Source of the DNA: Deltaproteobacteria bacterium
Lineage (GTDB): Bacteria > Desulfobacterota > Binatia > UBA9968
Direction: 5' to 3'
Assembly (NCBI GenBank): GCA_005879605.1
Contig: VBKE01000037.1
Location: 1 to 63,430, forward strand
Length of the DNA: 63,430 nt
Shown here: positions 26,980 through 36,367 of the stretch, piece by piece
How positions within the stretch are numbered: position 1 is the stretch's first letter
Layout: each line of letters starts with the position of its first letter
The notes under the pieces: generated by a model
Database searches by the model: none
Told to the model about the DNA's origin: nothing
What the model saw: the letters and a program-made list of their open reading frames with translations, nothing else
Made by a program: the position numbers and the translations under genes

Positions 26980-27912
26980 ATGAAATTTGGCGTTTTTCTT
27001 CCAGTCTCCGGCAGGGCTGCCAGTCGCAAGACGCTGATGGAAGCCGCACGGCAAGCCGAACAGCTCGGCTACGATTCCGTATGGAGCGCCGACCGCATCA
27101 TCATTCCCTGGGAGATCAAGACCACCTACCCATATAGTAAGAATGCGACGTTCATTGTTCCGCCCGCCCGACCTTTCTTTGAGCCACTCACTTGTTTAGC
27201 GTTTCTGGCGGGTTGCACGGAAAAGATCCAGTTGGGAATGAGCGTTATGGTGATGCCCTATCGCCATCCGCTTTATTGGGCCAAGATCGCCACGACCATC
27301 GACCAGTTGTCCACCGGAAGATTGATTATGGGAGTGGGTGTCGGCTGGATGAATGAAGAGTTCGCTGCCTTGGGCGCGCCGTTCAAAGAGCGAGGCCAAG
27401 TCTCTGACGAACAGCTCCAACTCCTCGACAAGCTCTGGAAGGACGAGCACATAAATTTTCATGGTCAACATTACGATATCGATGATATCGCTTTCAGCCC
27501 CAAGCCTTTCCAGAAACCCCGGATTCCCATTTGGGTCGGCGGCGAAAGCAAACTGGCGCAACGTCGCGCCGGCATATACGGCGACGCGTGGTTTCCTTAT
27601 TTCGTCCGAATTAGGCCGGACGAACTGGCGAAGCGCTTCGATAACGTGCGGCGCTCTGCCCGCGAAGCGGGGCGCGATCCGGACGAACTAACCTTTGCCT
27701 GTTGCCTGCCCATCGAACTAACAACTAAACACGTCCCGCAAGAAGAAGACTACTTGAAAGGCAGTAGCGCACAAGTCGCCGACGCGCTGAAGAAATTTCG
27801 AGATCTGGGCGTTGTCCATATCGGATTGCAGTTCATGATCCCTCACTATCCCGAACGACAGGAGCAGATCGAGCGCTTTGCTAAAGAAGCGTTGCCGGTT
27901 CTTCGGAGTTGA
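26980..27912 (+). CDS. LLM-class flavin/F420-dependent oxidoreductase
   Basis: A 310-residue TIM-barrel enzyme of the bacterial luciferase-like monooxygenase family. It starts MKFGVFLPVSGRAASRK, with the early AEQLGYDSVWSADRI motif, IQLGMSVMVMPYRHPLYWAK, the substrate loop GRLIMGVGVGWMNEEFAALG, and IPIWVGGES. The sequence resembles the TIGR03619 (probable F420-dependent) subgroup. cofH in the same window supports F420 use. The gene stands alone between a minus-strand binding protein and an empty 484 bp gap. Confidence 0.88.
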   Translation: MKFGVFLPVSGRAASRKTLMEAARQAEQLGYDSVWSADRIIIPWEIKTTYPYSKNATFIVPPARPFFEPLTCLAFLAGCTEKIQLGMSVMVMPYRHPLYWAKIATTIDQLSTGRLIMGVGVGWMNEEFAALGAPFKERGQVSDEQLQLLDKLWKDEHINFHGQHYDIDDIAFSPKPFQKPRIPIWVGGESKLAQRRAGIYGDAWFPYFVRIRPDELAKRFDNVRRSAREAGRDPDELTFACCLPIELTTKHVPQEEDYLKGSSAQVADALKKFRDLGVVHIGLQFMIPHYPERQEQIERFAKEALPVLRS

Positions 27913-28396
27913 TTTCAATCAGTCGTAGCGGCCTATACAGTGGATCTAATAGCGCCGTTCTGGTTCCACCTCCTCACATGAACGGCGTTTCCCTTGCCCG
28001 TTCGCACTGAGCTTGTCGCGTGCAGCACCATGCTATTGAATCGTCTTTTACAGTTCTTAGCTCGGATTATGCACTCTTGACAGCGATCGAGGGGCGAGCC
28101 CTCCAGAGCGAAGGCAATGACCCTGTGCCTTGGAGCGGCCTGCAAACTGAGTTACTGGAGCGAATGCCTGGGAAAAAATGCGGGCGCCGAGCCAAGCACC
28201 AAAGACGGCATTGAAGCTGTTCGTCTCTGTGCCTTCACTCCTCCAGGCTCATCCCTCGATCGACACAGTGTCGTAGTTTTCCTCTGACCATGAATAATGC
28301 GGGCTAGGTAGAAATTCGTAACGCCTTGGGATAAGTAGAATCCATCTGCTCAATCTAGTTTCAAAATCACCAACACCGTAAGAAAGGACCCCCACC
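27913..28396. other. Intergenic region without a gene (484 bp)
   Basis: No coding frame, RNA gene or clear promoter was found. Near 28000 a fragment reads TTCGCACTGAGCTTGTCG, resembling one end of a short dispersed repeat common in this kind of genome. A weak AAAGGA lies before the asparaginase ATG at 28397. Confidence 0.6.
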
Positions 28397-29401
28397 ATGG
28401 CCAATTTACCGCGCGTGGCGCTGATCATTACCGGAGGAACCATCGATTCCGTCGGCAAAGACCGATTGGATCTTGCCTGGTACATCGAAGCGGGGAAACG
28501 CCTCGGCGATGGAGAGCTGTTACAGCAACTTCCTGAGCTGAAGAGCATCGCCGAAGTCCAGGAGGTCCCATTCCGCCGTCTGCCGAGCCACGCGCTGGTG
28601 GACAAAGATTGGTTGGACCTGGTGCGCACCATTCATTCCATCTTCGATCAGGATAAGGCCGCTGGCATCGTCATCACTCACGGCACCAACACCATCGAAG
28701 AGACCGCTTATTTTCTAAACCTGACACTCAAAACCGATAAGCCCGTCGTCCTTGTCGGCTCCATGCGCCCCTCATCCGCCATCAGCGCCGATGGTTATTT
28801 GAATGTGGTGAACGCCGTCAAAGTCGCCGCCGATCCCAACTCCCGCGGGCGCGGTTGTCTGTTGGTCATGAACGATACGATTTTCAACGGGCGCGACGTG
28901 ACGAAGAACGCGACGTATCGAGTGGAAGCTTTTCAATCGCGGGATCTCGGGCCGCTCGGCTACGCCGACGGCGACGGCAAGATCGTCTACTACCACACGC
29001 CGGTAAAGAAACACACGGTGGATACGGAACTCGATGTTCGCAATATGCAATCGCTGCCGCGCGTCGATATCGTTGTCTCTTACGTCGGCGCGGACGGCAA
29101 GATGATCGAAGCCGCGGCGGCCGCGGGAGCCAAAGGCATCGTCAGCGCTGGTACCGGCGCAGGAAGACCCACGCCCGCCGAAGACGAAGCCTTTGACCGC
29201 ATGTTCAAGGAAAAAGGAATGATCATGTGCCTCTGCAGCCGCGTCGCCTCCGGCCGCGTGGTCCGAAGTCCCGGCCTGACGCGGCGCGGCTTCGTCGCCG
29301 GTGACAATCTTCAACCATGGAAGGCTCGGTTGCTGTTGGCGCTCGCCCTCACCAAGACCAACAACGCCGACGAGATCCAACGGATGTTTGACACGTACTG
29401 A
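28397..29401 (+). CDS. ansA: L-asparaginase
   Basis: It hydrolyses asparagine to aspartate and ammonia. The 334-residue protein carries both catalytic threonine motifs: TGGTIDS near residue 14 and the VITHGTNTIEETAYF block near residue 96. Further family blocks are VLVGSMRP, NVVNAVKVA and NDTIFNGRDVTK. Length and lack of a signal peptide favour a cytoplasmic type I enzyme, although the sequence also resembles type II proteins. Related GatD-like proteins are less likely because no gatE follows. Confidence 0.88.
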   Translation: MANLPRVALIITGGTIDSVGKDRLDLAWYIEAGKRLGDGELLQQLPELKSIAEVQEVPFRRLPSHALVDKDWLDLVRTIHSIFDQDKAAGIVITHGTNTIEETAYFLNLTLKTDKPVVLVGSMRPSSAISADGYLNVVNAVKVAADPNSRGRGCLLVMNDTIFNGRDVTKNATYRVEAFQSRDLGPLGYADGDGKIVYYHTPVKKHTVDTELDVRNMQSLPRVDIVVSYVGADGKMIEAAAAAGAKGIVSAGTGAGRPTPAEDEAFDRMFKEKGMIMCLCSRVASGRVVRSPGLTRRGFVAGDNLQPWKARLLLALALTKTNNADEIQRMFDTY

Positions 29402-29448
29402 ATATATTCAACCACAACCACGGTGGCGCACGTTTCCCGTCAGACGAA

Positions 29449-30186
29449 TCAGCTAGCCAGAATCAGATTTGCAGCAGCCAGAATCAAAACGATGGCGAGC
29501 AGCCATTGAATGCCACGCGCCGGCAATCTCCGGCTACCGTAATGCGAACCCAACGATCCTCCGGCGATCGCCGCTCCCGCCAGCAGGATCGCCATGGACG
29601 GCAGCGGCTGCCCGCTATATAAGTAGCCGAACAAACCCGCAATCGAATTGACGAGTATAAAAAAGACGCTCGCAGCCGCTGCGTTTCGTGTTCGTGCCCA
29701 TTCACAAAACAGCAGAAGCGGCGTTAAAAAATAGCCGCCACCGGTGCCCGTTAGACCGGCAAAAAATCCGATGACCGCACCGGCAATCAAGGCGATCGGC
29801 GCTTTAGGGAGCGTCACCTCAGCCGGTTCGCGGTGCCGCCATAACAACCACGCCGCCGAGAACAATAGTATGACGCCGAGCAGCAGTCTGAAGAGCTGTG
29901 ACGGTACACGCAGATAGCCGCCCAGGTAAGCCGACGGCACAGAGAGTAACGCAAAGCGCCAAAACAACGTCCACGAAAAGTGGCCGGCACGCCAGAACTG
30001 AAACGCGCCGATGCTAGCCACCAAGATGCCGAGAAATAACGCCGTCGGCTTCACGACGGTCGCGCCGAAACCGAAAAGGGTCATGACCGCAATGTATCCG
30101 GTCGATCCTCCCTGACCCACCGCCGCATACAAAAACGCCACGAGCGCGATCGCGAGACAGACAAGAGAGTTGTGAAGGATGGTCAT
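29449..30186 (-). CDS. TauE/SafE-family sulfite/sulfonate exporter
   Basis: A 245-residue inner-membrane protein with about eight hydrophobic helices arranged as two TauE/SafE repeats. The loop motif GVILLFSAAWLLWR in one half and GFFAGLTGTGGGYFLTPLLL in the other match the family. The substrate (sulfite, sulfoacetate or similar) is not certain. The gene is on the minus strand beside an efflux operon but 88 bp away and likely separate. Confidence 0.85.
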   Translation of the reverse strand: MTILHNSLVCLAIALVAFLYAAVGQGGSTGYIAVMTLFGFGATVVKPTALFLGILVASIGAFQFWRAGHFSWTLFWRFALLSVPSAYLGGYLRVPSQLFRLLLGVILLFSAAWLLWRHREPAEVTLPKAPIALIAGAVIGFFAGLTGTGGGYFLTPLLLFCEWARTRNAAAASVFFILVNSIAGLFGYLYSGQPLPSMAILLAGAAIAGGSLGSHYGSRRLPARGIQWLLAIVLILAAANLILAS

Positions 30187-30273
30187 TTGCTGTGAGAGAT
30201 TTCAGCCGACACCGCGCGAGTGCGACTCGACGTGGATAGTCAATTCGCAAATCCGAAAGTTCGGATGCCCTTT

Positions 30274-31443
30274 TTACACCGCCCTTAGCGCCTGAATGAT
30301 ATTCAGCCGTGCGGCTCGAACGGCGGGCAGAAAACCGCCGATGAGTCCCATCAGTAAAGAAAATCCTAGAGCGTTTGCGATAATTGACGGCGACAGCGCA
30401 AATGAAAAGGCGAGCTCCGAAAACGACCCAAAATTAAGGGTCGAGATGGTAAAGAACTGCAGCAGCGACGCCAGTCCGAGCCCCAACAGCCCTCCCGACA
30501 AAGACAAAACGAAAGACTCCGCAAGAAAAGCCAGCAGGATGCTGCGCCGGTAAAAACCCAGCGCGCGCATGGTGCCGATCTCCACCGTTCGATTAGCTAC
30601 GGCGCCGTACATGGTAATCATGGCGCCGATCGTCGCCCCGGTGCTGAAGATGACCGTAATGAAAAGGCCGAGAATACGGATGAACTTTGCCATCATTTCC
30701 GACTGTTCTTCAAAGAATTTCTTTTCTCTCTTCGGCACGAAATATTGCAGGCGGTTGTCCGCCTCAAAGGCAGTGACCAACTCCCCGAAATCGTCGGGAT
30801 CCTTGAGCCTGAAGGTCACCGTGGAAAACGATCCGCGTTTGAAGGCGTCCATGACCTGATGGATATCGCCCCAAATCTCGGAATCGAAACCACTGCCGTC
30901 GGTGTCGAAGATGCCTACCACGCTCCACAAGTCGCCGCCGAATTTGATCTGCTGACCGATCTGCGCGCCACCGAATCGCGTCGTTATGCCGCTGCCGACG
31001 ATGATCTCGCGCGCGCCCCATTTGAACATTCGACCCTCGACGATCCGAACCTGTGGCCTCAGCTGAAACACAGCTTCATCCACGCCCCGAACCGTGACGT
31101 TGCTGATTCCCTTCGCGCCGAGCTTCGCGAGATTGATAATCACAACCGCTTCTTGAGAGCTCAATGGACGGCCGTCCGCTGACCTCGCGACTTGCGGCAT
31201 GTTGCTAACGATGCCTGCCGCTTCACGATCGATGATGCTCATGATCTCGCTGGCCGCCGCCTTGCGAGCCACGGTGACGTTATCGTCGGAGCCCGTGGAT
31301 CTCAGCGTTTGTTGGACGCCGTTGGCCATCATTAAAACGGCGGTAAAAACGAAAACGACGAGGGCGATGCCCAGGACGGTAATCAGGGTCGTAAGCCGTC
31401 GCGACGAAGAGCTGCGCAGGATGTACTTCAGCGGAACTTGCAT
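30274..31443 (-). CDS. FtsX/MacB-type ABC permease (second of two)
   Basis: This 389-residue permease has an N-terminal helix (TTLITVLGIALVVFVFTAVLMM), a large periplasmic MacB_PCD domain, and three C-terminal helices, with the motif TVEIGTMRALGFYRRSIL typical of FtsX domains. It ends with IIQALRAV. It follows the first permease gene after 8 bp. Together with the preceding ATPase and HlyD-type adaptor it makes a MacAB/DevBCA-like exporter, here with two separate permease subunits. Confidence 0.88.
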   Translation of the reverse strand: MQVPLKYILRSSSSRRLTTLITVLGIALVVFVFTAVLMMANGVQQTLRSTGSDDNVTVARKAAASEIMSIIDREAAGIVSNMPQVARSADGRPLSSQEAVVIINLAKLGAKGISNVTVRGVDEAVFQLRPQVRIVEGRMFKWGAREIIVGSGITTRFGGAQIGQQIKFGGDLWSVVGIFDTDGSGFDSEIWGDIHQVMDAFKRGSFSTVTFRLKDPDDFGELVTAFEADNRLQYFVPKREKKFFEEQSEMMAKFIRILGLFITVIFSTGATIGAMITMYGAVANRTVEIGTMRALGFYRRSILLAFLAESFVLSLSGGLLGLGLASLLQFFTISTLNFGSFSELAFSFALSPSIIANALGFSLLMGLIGGFLPAVRAARLNIIQALRAV

Positions 31444-31451
31444 AGAAACGT

Positions 31452-32612
31452 TTACCCCACGTGCCTGAGGCTCTCGATGATGCGAGTCGTGAGAATCCGT
31501 CGTGTAGGGATCAGCGAGGCAATGAGACCAACCAGGAAGCCCGCGATGCAGCCGAGCACAATCGTTTCAGGCTTGATGTAAAATACTGGGAACCAACCTT
31601 TCGGGAGTGCGGTTTGAAAACCTCGGACTGCCGGTAACGTAACCAACAAGCCCAGAGCCGTGCCTAAGATCGAAATGATCAGCGATTCGCCGGCGACGAG
31701 AAAAAACAAGTGCCGGCCGGAAAAGCCCAAAGCCTTCAAGACGGCGTACTCGTGGGTCCGCTCGCGCACAGACATGATCATGGTATTGGCGACCACGAGC
31801 AAGATGATGCCGATGATCAGGAACGACATGATATTCATGGCCGTAATGACGGCGCTGGCCGATGACAAAAAGTTTTGCTGAAAGGCGCGCTCCGTCTCGG
31901 TTTTGGTTTCGGCGCGCGAGTTGGCGAACAGCCGGTCGATGGCTTCCGATACGGCGGCTGAATTCTCCGGATCACGAATACGGACGATATACCAACCCAC
32001 CTCGCCCGAGCGCTCCGGCATTTCTAGCCGGACTCTTTCGTCGACATACTTATAGTGAAACATCATGGTCGCCGGATCGGTGGTCTGATCCCTCGGCCGA
32101 TAAATCCCGCGCACGACGAATTCCCAGCTTCCGGGGTAGACGTCGCCTTCGACATTCATGATGTCGCCTAATTTAAGATTGTATCTGCGCGCGAGATCGA
32201 CACCGATGATGCAAGCGTTACGCTCCCGTTTGAAAGTGTCGAACTGGTCCTTGGGAATGAGGAATTCCGGATAAACCTCAAAGAACGTTTCGGAATCCAC
32301 CGCCAGGCGCCCGAAAAATTGGTTTTTGTCGATGTACACGCCGGAAAACCAGGTGGCGTAAGTCACGTTTTCGACGCCGGGGACTTGGGCGATGCGATCG
32401 CGGTAAGCCAGCGGAAGGGGAAAAACAAACGACACGGCGTGCCGCGTGATCAACCGGTTGGCGGAAGACGCTTCCACGCCCGCGTGCCAGGCGCTCACCA
32501 CCGTGCGCAGAAGCGCGAATGCCATCACTGCCACTCCGACTCCGAGGATGGTGAGCAGGCTGCGCAGCTTGTGCCGCAAAGCGTTGCGGAAGAGAAGTCT
32601 CAGCAGCTCCAA
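31452..32612 (-). CDS. FtsX/MacB-type ABC permease (first of two)
   Basis: A permease with FtsX architecture: N-terminal helix (LLTILGVGVAVMAFAL), periplasmic domain, then three helices with RTHEYAVLKALGFSGRHLFFL. I chose a TTG at 32612 (about 386 residues), because TGAGGAAG six bases upstream is a good ribosome-binding site lying at the ATPase stop. A longer ATG reading at 32687 would overlap the ATPase gene by 65 bases. The two permeases are homologous and probably heterodimerise. Confidence 0.87.
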   Translation of the reverse strand: MELLRLLFRNALRHKLRSLLTILGVGVAVMAFALLRTVVSAWHAGVEASSANRLITRHAVSFVFPLPLAYRDRIAQVPGVENVTYATWFSGVYIDKNQFFGRLAVDSETFFEVYPEFLIPKDQFDTFKRERNACIIGVDLARRYNLKLGDIMNVEGDVYPGSWEFVVRGIYRPRDQTTDPATMMFHYKYVDERVRLEMPERSGEVGWYIVRIRDPENSAAVSEAIDRLFANSRAETKTETERAFQQNFLSSASAVITAMNIMSFLIIGIILLVVANTMIMSVRERTHEYAVLKALGFSGRHLFFLVAGESLIISILGTALGLLVTLPAVRGFQTALPKGWFPVFYIKPETIVLGCIAGFLVGLIASLIPTRRILTTRIIESLRHVG

Positions 32613-32622
32613 AGTCGCTTCC

Positions 32623-33297
32623 TCAGGCGAGCTCGCCCTTATCCAGCTGACGCACGGAGCGGGCTCTCTCCGCCGCGCGAGGGTCATGGGTCACCATGAG
32701 AATCGTTTTGTTGAGTTCCCGGTTCAGCCGGTCCATCAAATTCAGCACTTCTTCGGCGGAGATCTTGTCGAGATCTCCCGTGGGCTCGTCGGCGACGAGA
32801 ATTGCCGGGTCGGTGACGATGGCCCGCGCGATAGCCACCCGCTGCTCCTGACCGCCGGAAAGCTGGCGCGGGTAGTGGCGCATGCGGTCGGCGAGACCGA
32901 CGACCTGCAGGGCGGTGGCCGCATGGGCGCGCCGTTCCCGTTTTGAAAGCGGCGTAAGAATCAGCGGCAGCTCGACGTTTTCTACCGCCGTCAGAACCGG
33001 AATCAGGTTGTAGAATTGAAAGATAAATCCGATGTTGCGCGAGCGCCAGATTGCCAGCTCGGTCTCGCTCAACCGGGTGACGTCGGTTCCCGCGATCAGA
33101 ATCGTCCCTTCGGTGGGCTTATCGATGCCGGCGATCAGATTCAAAAGTGTTGTCTTTCCCGATCCCGACGGCCCCATGAAGGCAACGAACTCGCCTTCCG
33201 CCACCTCGAGCGTGATATTGCGAAGCACCGGGATCTCTAGACTATCACGGTGGTAAGACTTGGACAGGTTCTGAACTTCGATGAGCGGATGTTCCAT
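32623..33297 (-). CDS. MacB/LolD-type ABC exporter ATPase
   Basis: A 224-residue ATPase with Walker A (GPSGSGKTT), Q-loop ([10 protein letters not shown]), signature LSGGQEQR, Walker B ([12 protein letters not shown]) and H-loop THD. The Q-loop and ...EPTGDLD pattern are typical of MacB/LolD-class transporters that drive FtsX-type permeases. It sits 13 bp after the HlyD adaptor gene and ends 10 bp before the first permease start. Confidence 0.9.
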   Translation of the reverse strand: MEHPLIEVQNLSKSYHRDSLEIPVLRNITLEVAEGEFVAFMGPSGSGKTTLLNLIAGIDKPTEGTILIAGTDVTRLSETELAIWRSRNIGFIFQFYNLIPVLTAVENVELPLILTPLSKRERRAHAATALQVVGLADRMRHYPRQLSGGQEQRVAIARAIVTDPAILVADEPTGDLDKISAEEVLNLMDRLNRELNKTILMVTHDPRAAERARSVRQLDKGELA

Positions 33298-33310
33298 CTA
33301 ACAGACATGT

Positions 33311-34507
33311 TCATTGAGATTTGACGGAGACTTTCGAGTCGGGTTGAATTCTTTCATCAATTTTTCCAATAACCTTCTGTCCCTCTTTCAACCCCTGCTT
33401 GATCTCAATCAAATTGCCGATGGGTCGCCCAACGACGACCGGAACTTCTACTGCGCGATCCTCTTTCACCTGATACACGACTTGTCGTCCGTTTCGGGTC
33501 GCTACGGCGGTCGTAGGCACCGTAAGAACCGGCCGAGTCGAAGCCGCCGTCTGGGCGAAATCGGCGGATAGAAACGTGATCTTCGCACTCATGTCGGGCA
33601 AGACCCGGTGATCGTAATCATTGAATTTAATTTTCACTAGAACCGTGGCCTTGGCGCGATCCGCGGTCGGCACGATCTTGCTGACGTAAGCTAGATACCC
33701 GCGCTCGGGATAGGCATCGAGTCTGACTTCGCAGTTCTGGTTCGGCGAGACCCGAGTGATATTGGCTTCCGACACGTCGGCGTCGACTTCGAGGGATGAC
33801 ATGTCGGCTATCGTCACGACCGCCGCGCGGGAGCTCGCTGCGCCGGCCAAGGGCGCGACGATTTCTCCGACGTCCGCGTTTTTTTTCAAAACGGTACCGT
33901 CAAATGGCGCAACGATCCGCGTGTTCTCCACGGCCACCTCGGCTTCCTTTACAGCGAACTTGGCAGCATCGATGGACGCCACGACTCTGTTGTAACGCGC
34001 CTCCGCCGCATCAAATTCCGCCTGCGCAACAACTCCCTCGTTCAGCAGAATTCTCTCCCGCTCGAGCGATTGCTTCGCATCCTTGAGGTCAGCCTCTGCG
34101 ACTCGCAAATTCTCCCGGGCTCGTTGTAACGTAGCGGCCACATCGGAGTCTTCCAGACGTGCAATGACTTGACCCTTTTTTACCCGATCCCCTTCTTCGA
34201 CGCCTAGAAACATGAGCGTCCCGGTTCCCTTGGATGCTACGGCCGCCTTACGGCGCGCAACGACGTAACCGCTTGCGGTCAAAACGGCATTAGCCTGTGC
34301 CGGAGAAGTAAGAGACGCGGTCGCGAGCTGCACTTCGATTCCCGGGTTCAAGTAATCCTTTAAGAATAAGAACCCGGCGATAAGCACCGCAATTATAACC
34401 GTCCACAGGATAATTCTTCGCAACCATCGGGAACGCCTCGATGGCCCGAATCCTTGCGATGACCGGTCGATCCTGAGCGATGCCAACTCAACGTTCTGTG
34501 TCTCCAT
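33311..34507 (-). CDS. HlyD/MacA-type periplasmic adaptor
   Basis: A membrane-fusion protein that links the inner-membrane ABC exporter to an outer-membrane pore. The ~398-residue protein (start METQNVELASLRID chosen at 34507) has one N-terminal helix (IILWTVIIAVLIAGFLFL). It then has a biotinyl-lipoyl barrel split by a coiled coil (ARENLRVAEADLKDAKQSLE) and a beta-barrel with DMSAKITF. A TTG start at 34552 is possible but weaker. It is the first gene of the four-gene efflux operon. Confidence 0.9.
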   Translation of the reverse strand: METQNVELASLRIDRSSQGFGPSRRSRWLRRIILWTVIIAVLIAGFLFLKDYLNPGIEVQLATASLTSPAQANAVLTASGYVVARRKAAVASKGTGTLMFLGVEEGDRVKKGQVIARLEDSDVAATLQRARENLRVAEADLKDAKQSLERERILLNEGVVAQAEFDAAEARYNRVVASIDAAKFAVKEAEVAVENTRIVAPFDGTVLKKNADVGEIVAPLAGAASSRAAVVTIADMSSLEVDADVSEANITRVSPNQNCEVRLDAYPERGYLAYVSKIVPTADRAKATVLVKIKFNDYDHRVLPDMSAKITFLSADFAQTAASTRPVLTVPTTAVATRNGRQVVYQVKEDRAVEVPVVVGRPIGNLIEIKQGLKEGQKVIGKIDERIQPDSKVSVKSQ

Positions 34508-34564
34508 AAAACTTAACCGTAACAGTAAACGGGTTAATGCCGACATTTTCAAGTCAAATTTGAA

Positions 34565-34837
34565 ATGGTAGTTTCGCCCGACGAATATTCAAAGCTGCTT
34601 ACGGAAACAGGTTTCAACGTAAGCTACATCGAACCTATTCCAAGGCCAAGCAAATTACCGGGGACATTTTAGCCTGGTTAGAGATCTTCAGGCAGCCTTT
34701 CACAAAAGCAGTGCTCGAATACGAGCGCGGGACATTCTTGGAAGAGATCCGTAATGAAGTGTCGAAGACGCCTCGAGATTCTGAAAGGTAACTGGGTTGC
34801 CGACTATGTGAGGCTGAGATTCACCGCGACCAGATGA
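34565..34837 (+). pseudogene. C-terminal remnant of a class I methyltransferase
   Basis: Three reading frames must be joined to read through: VVSPDEYSKLLTETGFNV...RPSKLPG (frame of the ATG at 34565), then GDILAWLEIFRQPFTKAVLE...FLEEIRNEV, then LKGNWVADYVRLRF to a TGA at 34837. This order matches the C-terminus of trans-aconitate 2-methyltransferase-like proteins (RPTPLPGDIxGWLETF ... WxADYVRLRF). There is no N-terminal part upstream, because the HlyD gene starts there. It is therefore a truncated, frameshifted remnant. Confidence in the family is moderate. Confidence 0.6.
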
Positions 34838-34850
34838 TCCTCGTACAAGC

Positions 34851-35606
34851 TCAAGTTCGAAAGCCACCGTAGACTACCGTCGTTCCAAACTTCCAGAAAC
34901 AATCGACATCTGCGAAACCTGCCTCCTTCAGCCACGCGAGATCCTCGTCCAAATAGCCGTTGTTGTGAGATCCGTGGTAGGTGCTCGGCGTCGCCGCGCG
35001 AAGCTCCGCCAAAGTTGTTTTTCCTCCGCTCGATTCCCGCACCTGCCGGTCGAGCCACTCATCTCTCGCCCTGCTATATCGATCCCGCAGGGTTTGGGTT
35101 GGCGCCCGCACGTTATCCGCGTTGATGAAGCAGCCGCCGGCGCGCACGATGCCGAATATTTCTTTGAACATGAAGCGCCGGCGCTGGTTGGTCGTAAAGT
35201 GGTGCAACGCTCTGGAAGAAATGACAGCGTCAAATAATCCGTTCACTGAGTTGAGCCAATCCGGCGTCTCCAGCGAGGCCTGCACAAATTCAATCCTGTG
35301 ACCGAGCGCGTTACGTTCCCTGCCGAGCTTCAGCATTTCCGCCGATGCATCCAAACAGAGCGCCGTCGCCTTCGGGCGATCCCTCAACACGGCGACCGCC
35401 AGCGCGCCGTAACCGGCGCCGAGATCCAGAACACGAATAGGAGCATCCAAGGGCTGCGGAATCATCCGTAAAACCATCGCCGTCTGCATTTCACGGATCG
35501 GTCCCTGCCAGCCGCCTTTGGCGATCCAGCGCTCGATGAATTCGCGATTGCCCCAAGTGGTCTCGATCGATGTCCGGCTTTCATCATTCGGAGTCGCTTT
35601 ACTCAT
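34851..35606 (-). CDS. Class I SAM-dependent methyltransferase
   Basis: The 251-residue protein has the SAM-binding motif I VLDLGAGYGALAVAVL (near residue 60), the acidic loop after it (CLDASAEML), and a post-motif block RALHHFTTNQRRRFMFKEIF. These identify a Rossmann-fold methyltransferase, possibly acting on a small molecule or lipid. The substrate is unknown. The ATG has GGAGGG upstream. It converges with the remnant at 34565-34837. Confidence 0.88.
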   Translation of the reverse strand: MSKATPNDESRTSIETTWGNREFIERWIAKGGWQGPIREMQTAMVLRMIPQPLDAPIRVLDLGAGYGALAVAVLRDRPKATALCLDASAEMLKLGRERNALGHRIEFVQASLETPDWLNSVNGLFDAVISSRALHHFTTNQRRRFMFKEIFGIVRAGGCFINADNVRAPTQTLRDRYSRARDEWLDRQVRESSGGKTTLAELRAATPSTYHGSHNNGYLDEDLAWLKEAGFADVDCFWKFGTTVVYGGFRT

Positions 35607-35771
35607 AGTCGATTGACCCTCCTTGCGGCCAAAGATGAATTATACCAGCCACACTATTCACCCGCAGGAACCGATGTCAACGCTTTTTTGGAAAGTTCAG
35701 ATTAGGCTTGAAACCCGCCATTCGTTCTCTAATAATGCAGCCGTTCGACTACCGTCAACGAGGAGGCATCG

Positions 35772-36104
35772 ATGCAATTCTGTAGAATTTATACCGGCGG
35801 CGACGGCAAATCCTATTTCGAGGAATTGGACCAGCGTGAGGGTTCTAAGTTTTTTTTGACGTCGCTCGCCGTGAAAGCTTTAATTTTTAAGAACGATATG
35901 AACCGGGAAGATCTTCACCGGTGGCACACTGCGCCGCGCCGGCAATGGTGTATCACATTATCCGGTTCCGTGGAGATCGGCGTTGGGGACGGAACGGTGA
36001 GAACGTTCGGTCCTGGCGATGTTTTTCTCGCCGAAGATGTCACCGGTCAGGGCCATACCGCAAAGCCAAAGAATTGGATAAGAGCATTTGGGCATTTGGA
36101 ATGA
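35772..36104 (+). CDS. Small cupin-domain protein
   Basis: A single-domain cupin of 110 residues. The two cupin motifs are partly visible: HRWHTAPRRQWCITLSG (with two His) and GPGDVFLAEDVTGQGHT. A GAGGAGG site precedes the ATG. Such proteins may bind a metal and act as small dioxygenases, isomerases or sensors; no specific reaction can be assigned. A short gap of 263 bp separates it from the SDR gene. Confidence 0.8.
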   Translation: MQFCRIYTGGDGKSYFEELDQREGSKFFLTSLAVKALIFKNDMNREDLHRWHTAPRRQWCITLSGSVEIGVGDGTVRTFGPGDVFLAEDVTGQGHTAKPKNWIRAFGHLE

Positions 36105-36308
36105 ATTCGTCCAGGCCTTTTATACTATTGATGATCGTAGAATATCGTGACCAGAAAGGCTCCATGCTTCGACACGGCTTAGCATGAACGGAAATGATCG
36201 GTCTTCCCAAGACTCACGCCGTTCACCCTAAGACTTGTCGAAGGGTTGGCAGTCACTTGATTATCCGAACCGCCATCGTAGTGAAACATACTTCGCCGAT
36301 CCATCACC

Positions 36309-36338
36309 TTGACACCCCCGAACTTTGGGGTCTATTTT
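36309..36338 (+). promoter_or_regulatory. Promoter for the SDR-hydrolase-binding protein genes, with spacer dyad
   Basis: TTGACA (36309-36314) and TATTTT (36333-36338) are separated by 18 bases. ACCCC/GGGGT arms (36314-36318 and 36327-36331) form a dyad in the spacer, suggesting a regulator site. The SDR ATG is 30 bases downstream with GGGAG near it. Upstream, 36210-36245 holds a fragment like CCCTAAGACTTGTCGAAGG, a short dispersed-repeat end. Confidence 0.55.
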
Positions 36339-36367
36339 GATGACAATACTTTTCACGGGAGATTGAA

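Noticed and set aside
32612..32687. Longer start of the first FtsX permease
   Set aside because: It overlaps the ATPase gene by 65 bases, while a TTG with a good ribosome-binding site begins right after the ATPase stop.
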